Part shown: piece by piece, positions 54,235 to 63,293 of the stretch
Numbering within the stretch: position 1 is the first letter of the stretch
How the letters are laid out: the number at the start of each line of letters is the position of its first letter
Origin: Nocardioides okcheonensis
GTDB lineage: Bacteria > Actinomycetota > Actinomycetes > Propionibacteriales > Nocardioidaceae
NCBI RefSeq assembly: GCF_020991065.1
Contig: NZ_CP087710.1
Span: 3,658,001 to 3,722,000 of the forward strand
Length of the DNA stretch: 64,000 nt
Direction of reading: 5' to 3'
Program-made: the position numbers and the translations under genes
The notes under the pieces: generated by a model
What the model saw: the letters and a program-made list of their open reading frames with translations, nothing else
Told to the model about the DNA's origin: nothing
The model's database searches: none

Positions 54235-54588
54235 ATGGAGACCCTGCGGCTGGTGCTGCTCTTCGTCCACATCCTCGGTTTCGCCGCCCTGCTCGGCGGC
54301 CTGCTGGTGCAGCTGCGCAGTGAGCCGAAGGTCGTCAACTCCCTCATGCGCGACGGTGCGGGCACCGCGTTCCTGGCCGGTCTGCTGCTCGTCGGAGTGC
54401 TCGAGGGCCTCGGCAGCCCCGACCACGCCAAGATCGGCGTGAAGTTCGCGATCGGCCTGGTCATCCTGGTCCTGGTGATGGCCAACCTCCGCAAGCCGAG
54501 CATCCCGCAGGGCCTCTACTACGGCCTCCTCGCGCTCACCGTGGCGAACATCGCGATCGCCGTGTTCTGGTCGCCCGCGCACGCCTGA
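54235..54588 (+). CDS. Small four-helix membrane protein
   Basis: A 117-residue protein with four hydrophobic helices (LVLLFVHILGFAALLGGLLV, TAFLAGLLLVGVLEGLG, KFAIGLVILVLVMANL, and LYYGLLALTVANIAIAVFW). The pattern is common in actinobacteria as 'integral membrane protein' near helicase or stress genes, but I know no function. It has its own leaderless promoter and a terminator hairpin immediately after the stop. Confidence 0.75.
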   Translation: METLRLVLLFVHILGFAALLGGLLVQLRSEPKVVNSLMRDGAGTAFLAGLLLVGVLEGLGSPDHAKIGVKFAIGLVILVLVMANLRKPSIPQGLYYGLLALTVANIAIAVFWSPAHA

Positions 54589-54606
54589 CCCGGCCCGTCC
54601 CGGGTC
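54587..54606 (+). terminator. Hairpin after the gene at 54235
   Basis: GACCCGG, CCCGTC, CCGGGTC: 7-bp perfect stem starting inside the stop codon. No U-run, as usual in actinobacteria. Confidence 0.5.
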
Positions 54607-54654
54607 CCCTGCACAGGCGGCGGTCGCGAGGCGGCGGATGTCGTCCCCGGCGCA

Positions 54655-54660
54655 TAGGCT
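54655..54660 (+). promoter_or_regulatory. -10 box of pcrA
   Basis: TAGGCT, 9 nt, ATG at 54670; leader of a few nucleotides at most. Confidence 0.5.
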
Positions 54661-54669
54661 GGACGCGAC

Positions 54670-57063
54670 ATGAGCCCCACTGACGCACCGGCCGACCAGG
54701 CCCTCTTCGAGCACCGCGACCACCCCCTCCTCGACGGTCTCAACGACCCGCAGCGGGCCGCCGTGACCCATGCCGGCGCGCCGCTGCTCGTCGTGGCCGG
54801 AGCCGGCTCGGGCAAGACCCGCGTGCTCACCCGCCGCATCGCCTGGCTCATCCAGGAGCGCAAGGCCCATCCCGGGTCGATCCTGGCGATCACCTTCACC
54901 AACAAGGCCGCGGCCGAGATGAAGGAGCGCGTCGAGGAGCTCGTCGGCAAGCGCGCCCGCATCATGTGGGTCTCCACCTTCCACTCCGCGTGCGTGCGCA
55001 TCCTGCGCAAGGAGATCGACCGGCTCGGCTTCAAGTCGAACTTCTCGATCTACGACGCCGCCGACTCCAAGCGGCTGATGACGCTGGTGCTGCGCGACCT
55101 CGAGCTCGACCCCAAGCGCTACCAGCCCAACGCGGTCCTCAACTGGGTCTCGGACCAGAAGAACGAGCTGCGCGACGCCGAGGACGCCGCCAAGGAGGCG
55201 CGCAACTCCTTCGAGGAGGCCTACGCCAAGGCGTTCACCGCCTACCAGCGGCGCCTGCGCGAGGCCAACGCGCTCGACTTCGACGACCTGATCATGACCA
55301 CGGTCCACCTGCTGCAGGCGTTCCCCGACGTCCGCGAGAACTACCGCCGCCGGTTCCGCCACGTCCTCGTCGACGAGTACCAGGACACCAACCACGCCCA
55401 GTACAGCCTGATCCAGCAGCTGTGCGGCGTCTCGATGGAGGAGCCGGAGACCGAGGTCGCGGGGGAGCGCGTCGAGCCCAGCGAGCTGATGGTCGTCGGC
55501 GACGCCGACCAGTCGATCTACGCCTTCCGCGGCGCCGACATCCGCAACATCCTCGACTTCGAGCAGGACTTCCCCGACGCCACGACGATCCTGCTCGAGC
55601 AGAACTACCGGTCCACCCAGACCATCCTCACCGCGGCCAACTCCGTCATCGGCAACAACCGCAGCCGCAAGCCCAAGCGGCTGTGGAGCGAGGCGGGCGA
55701 CGGCGAGCGGATCGTCGGCTACGTCTCCGACGACGAGCACGACGAGGCCAGGTTCGTGAGCCAGGAGATCGACACCCTCGTCGACGACCACGGCGTACGC
55801 CCCGCCGACGTCGCGGTCTTCTACCGCACCAACGCCCAGTCGCGCGTCTTCGAGGAGGTGTTCATCCGCACCGGCCAGCCCTACAAGGTCGTCGGCGGGG
55901 TCCGCTTCTACGAGCGCAAGGAGGTCCGCGACGCCCTGGCGTACCTGCGGATGCTGGTCAACACCGCCGACGAGATCTCGCTGCGCCGGGTGCTCAACAC
56001 CCCCAAGCGCGGCATCGGCGACCGGGCCGAGGCCTGCATCGCCGCGCTGGCCGACCGCGACCGGACCACCTTCTGGGAGGCGCTGACCCGCGCCGCCGAG
56101 GCGCCGGGTCTCGCGACCCGCTCGCTGCGCAACATCGAGGCGTTCGTCGCGATGGTCCAGGAGCTGCAGTCGATGGTCGCGGCCGACGAGCGGCCCGACG
56201 TGATCCTCGAGTCGGTCCTCGAGCGGTCGGGCTACCTCACCGAGCTCGAGGCCAGCGACGACCCGCAGGACGGCACCCGCGTCGAGAACCTCGCCGAGCT
56301 CGTCGCCGTCGCGCGCGAGTTCGCCGAGGACCCGCAGCCCGGCCCGAGCGCCGACCCCGCGGACATCGAGGCCGGCACGGTCGCGGTGGGCCTGGGCGAC
56401 TTCCTCGAGCGGGTGGCGCTGGTCGCCGACGCCGACCAGATCCCCGACGCCCCGGACGGCGACGACTCGGGCGTGGTCACGCTGATGACCCTCCACACCG
56501 CGAAGGGCCTGGAGTTCCCGGTCGTGTTCCTGACCGGTCTCGAGGACGGGATCTTCCCCCACCAGCGCTCGCTGGGCGACCAGCCCGAGCTGGAGGAGGA
56601 GCGTCGCCTGGCCTACGTCGGGCTCACCCGCGCGCAGCAGCGGCTCTACGTCTCGCGGGCGATGGTCCGCTCCGCGTGGGGCGCCCCGGCCCACAACCCG
56701 GCCAGCCGGTTCCTCGACGAGCTGCCCGTCGACCTCGTCGACTGGCGCCGCACCGCCGCCGAGCAGACCCGCTGGGGCCGCGCCGACCACACCGGCGGCT
56801 CGGTCCGGATGGGCAGCCCGACCGACGCCGGCCGCCGCAACTTCACGTCGGCCGCGATGCGCGCCGACGCGGCCGCCAAGGCCAAGCCGGCCCGGGAGAT
56901 CCCGAGCCTGGCCCCCGGCGACCGGGTCGTCCACGACTCGTTCGGGATGGGCACCGTGGTCGCGGTCGAGGGGGTCGCGGAGAAGTCGGTCGCCTCGATC
57001 GACTTCGGCTCCGAGGGCGTCAAGCGCCTGCTGCTGCGCTACGCGCCGGTCGAGAAGCTCTAG
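54670..57063 (+). CDS. pcrA: ATP-dependent DNA helicase PcrA (UvrD/Rep superfamily 1)
   Basis: A 797-residue superfamily 1A helicase that unwinds DNA 3' to 5' in repair and replication. The opening LLDGLNDPQRAAVTHAGAPLL has the Q motif, followed by Walker A GAGSGKTR (about residues 43-50), motif Ia ITFTNKAAAEM, motif II VLVDEYQDTNHAQ, motif III GDADQSIYAFRGAD, motif IV EQNYRST, motif V TLHTAKGLEFPVVF and motif VI YVGLTRAQQRLY. The C-terminal Tudor-like RNA-polymerase-binding segment, RVVHDSFGMGTVVAVEGV and the following strands, marks it as PcrA. Confidence 0.97.
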   Translation: MSPTDAPADQALFEHRDHPLLDGLNDPQRAAVTHAGAPLLVVAGAGSGKTRVLTRRIAWLIQERKAHPGSILAITFTNKAAAEMKERVEELVGKRARIMWVSTFHSACVRILRKEIDRLGFKSNFSIYDAADSKRLMTLVLRDLELDPKRYQPNAVLNWVSDQKNELRDAEDAAKEARNSFEEAYAKAFTAYQRRLREANALDFDDLIMTTVHLLQAFPDVRENYRRRFRHVLVDEYQDTNHAQYSLIQQLCGVSMEEPETEVAGERVEPSELMVVGDADQSIYAFRGADIRNILDFEQDFPDATTILLEQNYRSTQTILTAANSVIGNNRSRKPKRLWSEAGDGERIVGYVSDDEHDEARFVSQEIDTLVDDHGVRPADVAVFYRTNAQSRVFEEVFIRTGQPYKVVGGVRFYERKEVRDALAYLRMLVNTADEISLRRVLNTPKRGIGDRAEACIAALADRDRTTFWEALTRAAEAPGLATRSLRNIEAFVAMVQELQSMVAADERPDVILESVLERSGYLTELEASDDPQDGTRVENLAELVAVAREFAEDPQPGPSADPADIEAGTVAVGLGDFLERVALVADADQIPDAPDGDDSGVVTLMTLHTAKGLEFPVVFLTGLEDGIFPHQRSLGDQPELEEERRLAYVGLTRAQQRLYVSRAMVRSAWGAPAHNPASRFLDELPVDLVDWRRTAAEQTRWGRADHTGGSVRMGSPTDAGRRNFTSAAMRADAAAKAKPAREIPSLAPGDRVVHDSFGMGTVVAVEGVAEKSVASIDFGSEGVKRLLLRYAPVEKL

Positions 57064-57633
57064 CGGCCCGCGTCACGCACCGCTCGGGCGAGGACGAGGC
57101 GTACGCCGGGGGCAGCGGTGGCTGAGCCACGTTCCGCGCGTGCAGAAGGTGGGTGGCTCACCGCTCGCGGGCGCCGACGGGCGCCGACGGGCGTACGTCA
57201 TGGTCGGCGGCGGCCGGGGTGACCGCGAGCCAGGACGTACGGCGTACCTGCGGGGAGTCCCCGCGGCGCTGGGGACGGGGCGGTGCGTGAGCCACGTTCC
57301 CAACGCGGAGAAGGTGGCTGGCTCACCGCTGGCGGGCGAGTCACCGCGCGCCGGGGGCAGCGGTGCGTGAGCCACGTTCCCAACGTGGAAAAGGTGGCTG
57401 GCTCACCGCTGGCGGGCGGGTCACCGCGCGCCGCGCGGATGGGCGGTGCGTGAGCCACGGTCCCAACGCGGAGAAGGTGGCTGGCTCACCGCTGGCGGGC
57501 GGGTCACCGCGCGCCGCGCGGATGGGCGGTGCGTGAGCCACGTTCCGCGCGCGGAAAAGGTGGCTGGCTCACCGCTCGGGTGCGGAGGAGGCGTACGGCG
57601 TACGCCGCCGGGCCGACCGTCAGCGGAGGAGGG
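57064..57633. repeat. Tandem array of palindromic repeats (five units), non-coding gap
   Basis: The 570-bp gap after pcrA has five units at 57115-57173, 57280-57338, 57360-57418, 57443-57501 and 57526-57580. Each runs GCGGTG(c)GTGAGCCAC, a variable 12- to 15-bp core flanked by TTCC/GGAAAAGG or close variants, then GTGGCTGGCTCACCGCT. Each unit folds back on itself. Units 2-5 repeat with a period of about 80-83 bp and share a linker GTCACCGCGCGCC. Cores differ, arms are conserved. No transposase or coding gene is seen. Two related copies lie at 39809-39946. Confidence 0.8.
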
Positions 57634-58470
57634 TCAGGGGACGATGCCGTGCTCGACGAACGCCTGGAACGGGTCGACCGGACCGCCGCCACCGGGGCGG
57701 ACCTCGATGTGGAGGTGCGAGCCGGTGACGTTGCCGGTGGCGCCGACGGTGCCGATGACCTCGCCGCCGTTGACCCGGTCGCCGACCGAGACGTAGATCG
57801 AGGTCTGGTGGCAGAACCAGATCTCGGTGCCGTCGTCGAGCGTGACGACGGTCTTGTTGCCGTAGGCGCCGTCGTAGCCGGTGGAGGTGACGGTGCCGTT
57901 GGCGACCGCCATGATCGGGTCACCCGAGTTGCCGTTGAAGTCCAGGCCGGTGTGATAGCTGGCCCAGAGGCCGTACTGACCGAAGGTCGCGGTGATCTGG
58001 TAGTTGGCGAGGGGGAGAACCCACTTGTTCTCCTTGATCTTCGCCGCCTGCTCCTCGGCCGCCTTGCGCATCTCGTCGAGCTTGGCGGCCCGCTCGGCCA
58101 TCTGCTTCTCGGCCAGGGCGACGAGCTCGGGGTCGGTCTCCTCCGCACTGACGTCGGCGTCGCGGGTGTGGTCGCGGCTGGCGACCTCGCCCCGGCGGGC
58201 CAGCGCCGTGCCGGACGCGCCGATCGCGCTCGCGGCGTCGACCGAGGATCCGGAGGCCGTGAGCCGGGTCGCGCCCGCGCCGCCGGCGGCGACGGCGCCA
58301 CCGGCCGAGATCGCGAGGACCGCGACCCCTGCGACTAGGGGGAGGGACGGCAGGCTGGACAGCGGGGACCGGCGCGGGGGCGTGGAGGCCCGTCGCTTTC
58401 CGGTCACGGGTGCAGCCGGAGCCGAGGTGGTGCGACGCTTGGGAGCGCGCTCCGCTCGGTGGTTGCCCAT
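57634..58470 (-). CDS. Secreted M23 (LytM) peptidoglycan endopeptidase-like protein
   Basis: A 278-residue exported protein: a basic N-terminus (residues 1-40), one hydrophobic signal/anchor helix (about 45-70), a coiled-coil segment (LVALAEKQMAERAAKLDEM and the following charged helix) and a C-terminal LytM domain. Zinc ligands are visible in SYHTGLDFNG and in SHLHIEVRPGG, and WFCHQTSI holds a further His. It probably cuts or regulates peptidoglycan cross-links. The ATG at 58470 lacks a ribosome site. The likely promoter is TTGCGC (58551-58556), 19 nt, TACAGT (58526-58531) on the minus strand. Confidence 0.87.
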   Translation of the reverse strand: MGNHRAERAPKRRTTSAPAAPVTGKRRASTPPRRSPLSSLPSLPLVAGVAVLAISAGGAVAAGGAGATRLTASGSSVDAASAIGASGTALARRGEVASRDHTRDADVSAEETDPELVALAEKQMAERAAKLDEMRKAAEEQAAKIKENKWVLPLANYQITATFGQYGLWASYHTGLDFNGNSGDPIMAVANGTVTSTGYDGAYGNKTVVTLDDGTEIWFCHQTSIYVSVGDRVNGGEVIGTVGATGNVTGSHLHIEVRPGGGGPVDPFQAFVEHGIVP

Positions 58471-58525
58471 GGAGGAGTCACCAATCTGCCGGGTCAGGGG
58501 GGTCGGGTCGGCAAGACCGCGCACG

Positions 58526-58556
58526 ACTGTAACGGAAAGATCACGGGAAAGCGCAA
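58526..58556 (-). promoter_or_regulatory. Putative promoter of M23 peptidase gene
   Basis: TTGCGC, 19 nt, TACAGT on the minus strand, giving a leader of about 50 nt. The palindrome TTGCACC-GATTCGT-GGTGCAA (58560-58580) lies just upstream of the -35. Confidence 0.4.
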
Positions 58557-58559
58557 CCC

Positions 58560-58580
58560 TTGCACCGATTCGTGGTGCAA
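58560..58580. promoter_or_regulatory. Palindrome between photolyase and M23 gene
   Basis: TTGCACC, GATTCGT, GGTGCAA: perfect 7-bp arms. It may be an operator for the M23 gene. Confidence 0.3.
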
Positions 58581-58589
58581 CTGTGGATT

Positions 58590-58608
58590 ACGTCCGGAAG
58601 CCGGACGT
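58590..58608 (-). terminator. Hairpin at photolyase stop
   Basis: ACGTCCGG, 3 nt, CCGGACGT: a perfect 8-bp stem starting at the photolyase stop codon. No U-run. Confidence 0.5.
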
Positions 58609-59930
58609 CAGCGGCGCACCGCCTGGTAGCGCTCGAGGGCCTCGGTGCGCTCCTCGGCGTGGTCGACGATCCGGCGAGGGTAGTCCTGCTCGTAGCCGGT
58701 GTCGGACTTCCACGGCTCGTGGGCGGCCTTGCCGGGGAGGTGGTCGAGCTCGGGCACCCAGCGGCGCACGTAGTCGCCCTGCGGGTCGAACTTGAGTCCC
58801 TGGGTCACCGGGTTGAACACCCGGAAGTAGGGCGAGGCGTCCGTGCCGGTGCCGGCCACCCACTGCCAGCCGTGGTTGTTCGACGCGACGTCGCCGTCGA
58901 TGAGCAGGTCGAGGAAGTGGCGTGCGCCGACCGGCCACCACACGTGGAGGTCCTTGGTGAGGAAGGAGGCGGTGATCATCCGGACCCGGTTGTGCATCCA
59001 CCCGGTCTCGCGCAGCTGCCGCATCCCCGCGTCGACGATGGGGAAGCCGGTGGTGCCGGTGCGCCAGGCCTCGATCGCGTCCTCCGGCTCGTCGTAGCGC
59101 ATCCCCTCCAGCGCCGGCTTGAGGTCGTGCCACGCCGAGCGGGGCTCCTGCCACAGCACGTCGGCGTAGAACTCGCGCCAGGCCAGCTCGGTGGCGTAGG
59201 TCGAGGCGGGGTCGAGGTCGGCGAGCAGCGAGCGCGGGTGCAGCACGCCGAGGTGGAGGTACGGCGAGAGGCGCGAGGTGCCGTCGTGGTCGGGCCGGTC
59301 CCGCTCGCTGCTGTAGTCCGACAGCCCGCCGTCGCGGAAGGTCCGCCAGCGGCGCCAGGCCGCGTCCTCGCCGGCACCCGGCAGGTCGAACGGCGCCTCC
59401 TCGACCGCGCGGTGCAGGACGTCGAGCGCGCGCTGGTGGGAGTCGGCCGGCGCCATGTCGGGGGAGCGCGGGGTGTGCGCCGGCTCGGGCCAGCCGTGCT
59501 CGCGCCAGGCCCGCGCGAAGGCGGTGAACACCTGGTAGGGACCGCCACTCCCGTTGACCACCCGGCCCGGGCCCACGGCGTACGGGGAGCCGGTGGCGAC
59601 CAGCTCGACGTCCTGGCCGAGGGCGTCGTCGCGGCGCCGGCCGTACGGCGTGGTCTCGGCGGAGACGTGGACCCGCCGGCCGGCGGCCACCCGCGGCACG
59701 ACCTCGCGCGGGTCCCCGTACTTCAGCGAGATCGGCACCCGCTCGGCGAGGTCGAGGACGTTGGCCGCCAGCCACGCCCGGCGCGCCGGTCCGGCCCCGT
59801 CCCACAGCGCCGGGTCGACGACGAACAAGCCCGTGACCGGTCCCTCGTCGAGCGCCGCGAGCAGCGCGGGGTTGTCGCGCACCCGCAGGTCGCGGCGGAA
59901 CCACATCACCGAGGAGTCGTGCTCAGCCAT
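58608..59930 (-). CDS. phrB: Deoxyribodipyrimidine photolyase (cryptochrome/photolyase family)
   Basis: A 440-residue class I photolyase that repairs UV pyrimidine dimers with blue light. N-terminal antenna domain: MWFRRDLRVRDNPAL and GLFVVDPALWDG. C-terminal FAD domain: SRLSPYLHLGVLHPRSLL, ELAWREFYADVLW, GFPIVDAGMRQLRETGWMHNRVRMI and KDLHVWWPVGARHFLDLLIDGDVASNNHGWQW, with AGTGTDASPYFRVFNPV near the end. The Trp chain and the Asn of the catalytic site appear intact. TACGTT lies 6 nt before the ATG (59937-59942), so it is leaderless. Confidence 0.95.
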   Translation of the reverse strand: MAEHDSSVMWFRRDLRVRDNPALLAALDEGPVTGLFVVDPALWDGAGPARRAWLAANVLDLAERVPISLKYGDPREVVPRVAAGRRVHVSAETTPYGRRRDDALGQDVELVATGSPYAVGPGRVVNGSGGPYQVFTAFARAWREHGWPEPAHTPRSPDMAPADSHQRALDVLHRAVEEAPFDLPGAGEDAAWRRWRTFRDGGLSDYSSERDRPDHDGTSRLSPYLHLGVLHPRSLLADLDPASTYATELAWREFYADVLWQEPRSAWHDLKPALEGMRYDEPEDAIEAWRTGTTGFPIVDAGMRQLRETGWMHNRVRMITASFLTKDLHVWWPVGARHFLDLLIDGDVASNNHGWQWVAGTGTDASPYFRVFNPVTQGLKFDPQGDYVRRWVPELDHLPGKAAHEPWKSDTGYEQDYPRRIVDHAEERTEALERYQAVRR

Positions 59931-59936
59931 GCGCTC

Positions 59937-59942
59937 AACGTA
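59937..59942 (-). promoter_or_regulatory. -10 box of photolyase (leaderless)
   Basis: On the minus strand TACGTT, 6 nt, ATG at 59930. Confidence 0.5.
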
Positions 59943-60000
59943 GCCGGGGGGTGACCACCACCACGCTCACCCGACCTCGTCGGGGGCGGTGGGGGAGGTC

Positions 60001-60006
60001 TAGTGT
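60001..60006 (+). promoter_or_regulatory. -10 box of sucCD operon
   Basis: TAGTGT, about 54 nt before the GTG at 60060; the leader has the palindrome GGGGATACCCC and a GAAAAGGA ribosome site. Confidence 0.4.
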
Positions 60007-60059
60007 GCCGGAGGGGATACCCCTGCTCATGCCCGCAGACGAAAAGGACTGGTCACCTC

Positions 60060-61229
60060 GTGGACCTGATGGAATTTCAGGCGAAGGAGCTCTTCGCCAA
60101 GCATGGAGTCGCCACCACGCTCGGCGTGGTCGCCGAGACCCCCGAGGCCGCTCGCGCAGCCGCCGAGGAGATGGGCGGCGTCACCGTCGTCAAGGCGCAG
60201 GTCAAGGCCGGCGGCCGCGGCAAGGCCGGCGGCGTGAAGATCGCGAAGACCGCCGACGAGGCCGAGTCCTACGCCCGCGACATCATCGGCATGGAGATCA
60301 AGGGCCTGCGCGTCAACCGCGTCCTGGTCACCCCGGCCACCCCGCCGGTGGAGGAGTACTACTTCTCCTTCCTGCTCGACCGCTCGAACCGCTCGCACCT
60401 GTGCATCGCGTCGGTCGAGGGTGGCGTGGAGATCGAGGAGGTCGCCAAGACCAACCCCGACGCCGTGAAGCAGATCCGCATCGACGCCCTCGAGGGCGTG
60501 ACCCCCGAGAAGGCCGCCGCGATCGTCGACGAGGCGAAGTTCCCCGCCGAGCTGCGCGACCAGGCCATCGAGATGGTCCAGAAGCTGTGGAAGGTCTACG
60601 TCGAGGAGGACGCCACCCTCGTCGAGGTCAACCCGCTCGCCCGCCTCGAGGGCGACAAGCTCGAGGCGCTCGACGGCAAGGTGTCGCTCGACGACAACGC
60701 CTCCGAGGTGCGCCACCCCGAGCACGAGCAGTTCGAGATCCGCGAGGAGGCCGACCCGCTCGAGGCGAAGGCCAAGGACAAGGGCCTCAACTACGTCAAG
60801 CTCGACGGCCAGGTCGGCATCATCGGCAACGGCGCGGGCCTCGTGATGAGCACCCTCGACGTGGTCGCGTACGCCGGTGAGGCGCACGGCGGCGTGAAGC
60901 CCGCCAACTTCCTCGACATCGGCGGCGGCGCCAACGCCCAGGTGATGGCCGACGGCCTCGACGTGATCCTCAACGACGCGCAGGTCAAGAGCGTGTTCGT
61001 CAACGTCTTCGGCGGCATCACCGCCTGCGACGAGGTCGCCAACGGCATCAAGGGCGCGCTGGAGATCCTCGGCGACGAGGCCACCAAGCCGCTGGTCGTC
61101 CGCCTCGACGGCAACAACGTCGAGCAGGGTCGCGCGATCCTCGACGAGCTCAACCACCCGCTGGTCACCCAGGTCGACACGATGGACGGCGCGGCCGACA
61201 AGGCCGCCGAGCTCGCCCACCAGGCCTGA
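60060..61229 (+). CDS. sucC: Succinyl-CoA ligase (ADP-forming), beta subunit
   Basis: A 389-residue ATP-grasp subunit of the TCA-cycle enzyme that makes ATP (or GTP) from succinyl-CoA. It starts with the expected [17 protein letters not shown] used the GTG giving this segment. Nucleotide-binding motifs [18 protein letters not shown] and [19 protein letters not shown] are present. [18 protein letters not shown] and [12 protein letters not shown] close the domain. It is followed after 17 nt by sucD, the alpha subunit, and the two form one operon with a strong terminator. Confidence 0.97.
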   Translation: MDLMEFQAKELFAKHGVATTLGVVAETPEAARAAAEEMGGVTVVKAQVKAGGRGKAGGVKIAKTADEAESYARDIIGMEIKGLRVNRVLVTPATPPVEEYYFSFLLDRSNRSHLCIASVEGGVEIEEVAKTNPDAVKQIRIDALEGVTPEKAAAIVDEAKFPAELRDQAIEMVQKLWKVYVEEDATLVEVNPLARLEGDKLEALDGKVSLDDNASEVRHPEHEQFEIREEADPLEAKAKDKGLNYVKLDGQVGIIGNGAGLVMSTLDVVAYAGEAHGGVKPANFLDIGGGANAQVMADGLDVILNDAQVKSVFVNVFGGITACDEVANGIKGALEILGDEATKPLVVRLDGNNVEQGRAILDELNHPLVTQVDTMDGAADKAAELAHQA

Positions 61230-61246
61230 GAGAGAGAACTGACAGA

Positions 61247-62128
61247 ATGAGCATCTACCTCAACAAGGACAGCAAGGTCATCGTCCAGGGCATGACGGGC
61301 GGGATGGGCGCGAAGCACACCACCCTCATGGTCGAGTCCGGCGCCAACATCGTCGGCGGCGTCAACGCCCGCAAGGCCGGCACCACCGTCGAGCTCGGCG
61401 GCAAGGAGCTGCCCGTCTTCGGCACCGTCGAGGAGGCGATGAAGGAGACCGGCGCCGACGTGTCCGTCGCCTTCGTGCCCCCGGCGTTCACCAAGGACGC
61501 CTGCATCGAGGCCATCGACGCCGAGATCCCGCTCCTCGTCGTGATCACCGAGGGCGTCCCGGTCCTCGACACCGCCGAGGTCGTGCAGTACCTCGAGGGC
61601 AAGAAGACCCGGATGATCGGCCCCAACTGCCCGGGCATCATCACCCCGGAGGAGTCCCTCGCCGGCATCACGCCGCACACCATCGCGGGCAAGGGCCCGA
61701 TCGGCCTGGTGTCGAAGTCGGGCACGCTGACCTACCAGATGATGTACGAGCTGAAGGACTTCGGCTTCACCACCGCCATCGGCATCGGCGGCGACCCGAT
61801 CATCGGCACCACCCACATCGACGCCCTCGAGGCCTTCGAGAACGACCCGGAGACCAAGGCGATCGTGATGATCGGCGAGATCGGCGGCGACGCCGAGGAG
61901 CGCGCGGCGGCCTACATCAAGGAGCACGTGACCAAGCCGGTCGTCGGCTACGTCGCCGGCTTCACCGCTCCCGAGGGCAAGACCATGGGCCACGCCGGCG
62001 CCATCGTGTCGGGCTCCTCGGGCACCGCGCAGGCCAAGAAGGAGGCCCTCGAGGCCGCCGGGGTCAAGGTCGGCAAGACGCCGTCCGAGACGGCCGCGCT
62101 GATGCGCGAGGTCCTGCAGAAGCTCTGA
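61247..62128 (+). CDS. sucD: Succinyl-CoA ligase, alpha subunit
   Basis: A 293-residue subunit with CoA-binding Rossmann domain ([22 protein letters not shown] and NARKAGTT) and the catalytic His249 in [12 protein letters not shown], which is phosphorylated in the reaction. [13 protein letters not shown] and [19 protein letters not shown] are family motifs. It pairs with SucC in a heterotetramer or heterodimer. The gene starts with the ribosome region GAGAGAGAA, 17 nt after sucC. Confidence 0.97.
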   Translation: MSIYLNKDSKVIVQGMTGGMGAKHTTLMVESGANIVGGVNARKAGTTVELGGKELPVFGTVEEAMKETGADVSVAFVPPAFTKDACIEAIDAEIPLLVVITEGVPVLDTAEVVQYLEGKKTRMIGPNCPGIITPEESLAGITPHTIAGKGPIGLVSKSGTLTYQMMYELKDFGFTTAIGIGGDPIIGTTHIDALEAFENDPETKAIVMIGEIGGDAEERAAAYIKEHVTKPVVGYVAGFTAPEGKTMGHAGAIVSGSSGTAQAKKEALEAAGVKVGKTPSETAALMREVLQKL

Positions 62129-62155
62129 GCAGCCCGTGGTCCGGCTCCGGCCGGG

Positions 62156-62365
62156 TCACTCCAGACGGCCCCGCAGGTCCTCCTGCGGGGCCGTCCGGCG
62201 TTCCGGACGGACCGCGCGGGCCGCACGGGCCGGCGGGTGGGCCTCCCACAGCAGGCGCCACACGACGTGGGCGCCGAGCAGGCGGACCGGAGCGGTCGCC
62301 GAGGCGCGCCGCGGCGACGGGAGGGTCGGGCACGCCGAGCTGGCGAGCGTCGAAGGAATGGACAT
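62156..62365 (-). CDS. Small basic protein, hypothetical
   Basis: A possible 69-residue gene starting at ATG 62365 with GGGG 10 nt upstream. Its third codon positions are strongly GC-biased as in real genes. The C-terminal half, AHVVWRLLWEAHPPARAARAV and on to RRTAPQEDLRGRLE, is arginine-rich. No family is recognised. Its last codons coincide with the sucCD terminator hairpin, so it may be only an open frame over regulatory DNA; it is the sole candidate gene in the gap 62129-62507. Confidence 0.4.
   Translation of the reverse strand: MSIPSTLASSACPTLPSPRRASATAPVRLLGAHVVWRLLWEAHPPARAARAVRPERRTAPQEDLRGRLE
62164..62195 (+). terminator. sucCD terminator
   Basis: A perfect 14-bp inverted repeat (62164-62177 and 62182-62195) with a TCCT loop, 36 nt after sucD. 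It is the strongest terminator-like hairpin in the window and could act on both strands. Confidence 0.85.
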
Positions 62366-62491
62366 CGTGATTACCCCGTTTTCATGAGCTGGCACATCGC
62401 TGGGACGGTCTCTGCGGTGGTCTCGTCGACCTCGTGAGCCTGCGGCGTCCGAGCGCGTGCAAGCACGTACGGTACGTCGCGAACGGCTCCG

Positions 62492-62508
62492 GGGCCGCAT
62501 CGGCCCCT
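62492..62508 (-). terminator. Hairpin at the end of the lipoprotein gene
   Basis: GGGGCCG, CAT, CGGCCCC: a perfect 7-bp stem just after the stop of the gene at 62508. No U-run. Confidence 0.45.
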
Positions 62509-63257
62509 CATCCGGACGACCCGGCGTCGTCGTCCGGCTCGTCGAACGCGGTGAGCGCCGCGACGGTCTCGCGCAGCGGACGCGTCGTGCGGGCGACCGC
62601 GGCGTCGACGTCACCGCGCGTCCACGGGCCGTAGGTCGAGGTGACGAGCAGCGCGGCTCCCACCGGCACGACGTGGACGACGGTGGCGCCGGTGCCGGGC
62701 TCGTCGTCGAACGTGTAGGTCTGGAGCAGCGTCGTGGCGGGCCCGGGTCCGAAGGCCGAGCCGAGCACCCGGGTCTGGGTGCGGGTGCCGTCGCGCACGT
62801 CGGGTCGGTCGCAGTCGGTGGCGAGGTCGACGAACATCCGTGCCACCGTGCGGGCGTCGTCCGGGCTGCCGAGGAGCACCAGCTCGCGCGTGTCGGCGGC
62901 CTCGCCGCCGCTGTTGTCGGCGACCATCCGGTCGCGCGTGCTGAGCCCCCGGAGCGGGGCGGTGCCGCACAGCTCGAGGGTGCGCAGCCCCGCGCCGCTG
63001 CGGGCGGTCGCGACGTCGTCGGCGGGGGCTCCCATGCCGGCGGCGAGCGGGAAGTCGTCGGGGATGGTGGTCAGGGGCGGCGGCGTGGTGGCGTCCTCCT
63101 GGCCCGAGGACGTCTCGCCCGGAGCGGTCGAGGACGCGCTGCCGGTGGCGGAGGAGGCGCCCTCGTCGGCCCGGTCGCCGGAGCACCCCGTGACGAGGAG
63201 CAGGCACGCCAGCAGGCACGCCGGGGCGGCGGTCGGGAGCCGGGAGCGGTGCCTCAT
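62508..63257 (-). CDS. Lipoprotein of unknown function
   Basis: A 249-residue exported lipoprotein. The leader ends in the lipobox LVTGC, followed by a Ser/Thr/Gly/Glu-rich spacer (residues 27-60) and a folded domain with two cysteines (LELCGTAPL and DLATDCDRPD). I see no family motif. A related gene begins downstream at 63294 on the same strand, 36 nt away, and has a similar pattern of Cys and acid/Thr-rich sequence, so the two may be duplicates or partners. No clear ribosome site. Confidence 0.65.
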   Translation of the reverse strand: MRHRSRLPTAAPACLLACLLLVTGCSGDRADEGASSATGSASSTAPGETSSGQEDATTPPPLTTIPDDFPLAAGMGAPADDVATARSGAGLRTLELCGTAPLRGLSTRDRMVADNSGGEAADTRELVLLGSPDDARTVARMFVDLATDCDRPDVRDGTRTQTRVLGSAFGPGPATTLLQTYTFDDEPGTGATVVHVVPVGAALLVTSTYGPWTRGDVDAAVARTTRPLRETVAALTAFDEPDDDAGSSG

Positions 63258-63293
63258 GCCCTGTGAGACAGCCGGGGACGCGAAAAGGTTGCG

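Noticed and set aside
57280..57580. Regularly spaced repeats resembling a CRISPR array
   Set aside because: The repeat arms are palindromic and about 59 bp, the linkers between units are nearly identical instead of unique spacers, and no cas genes are in the window.
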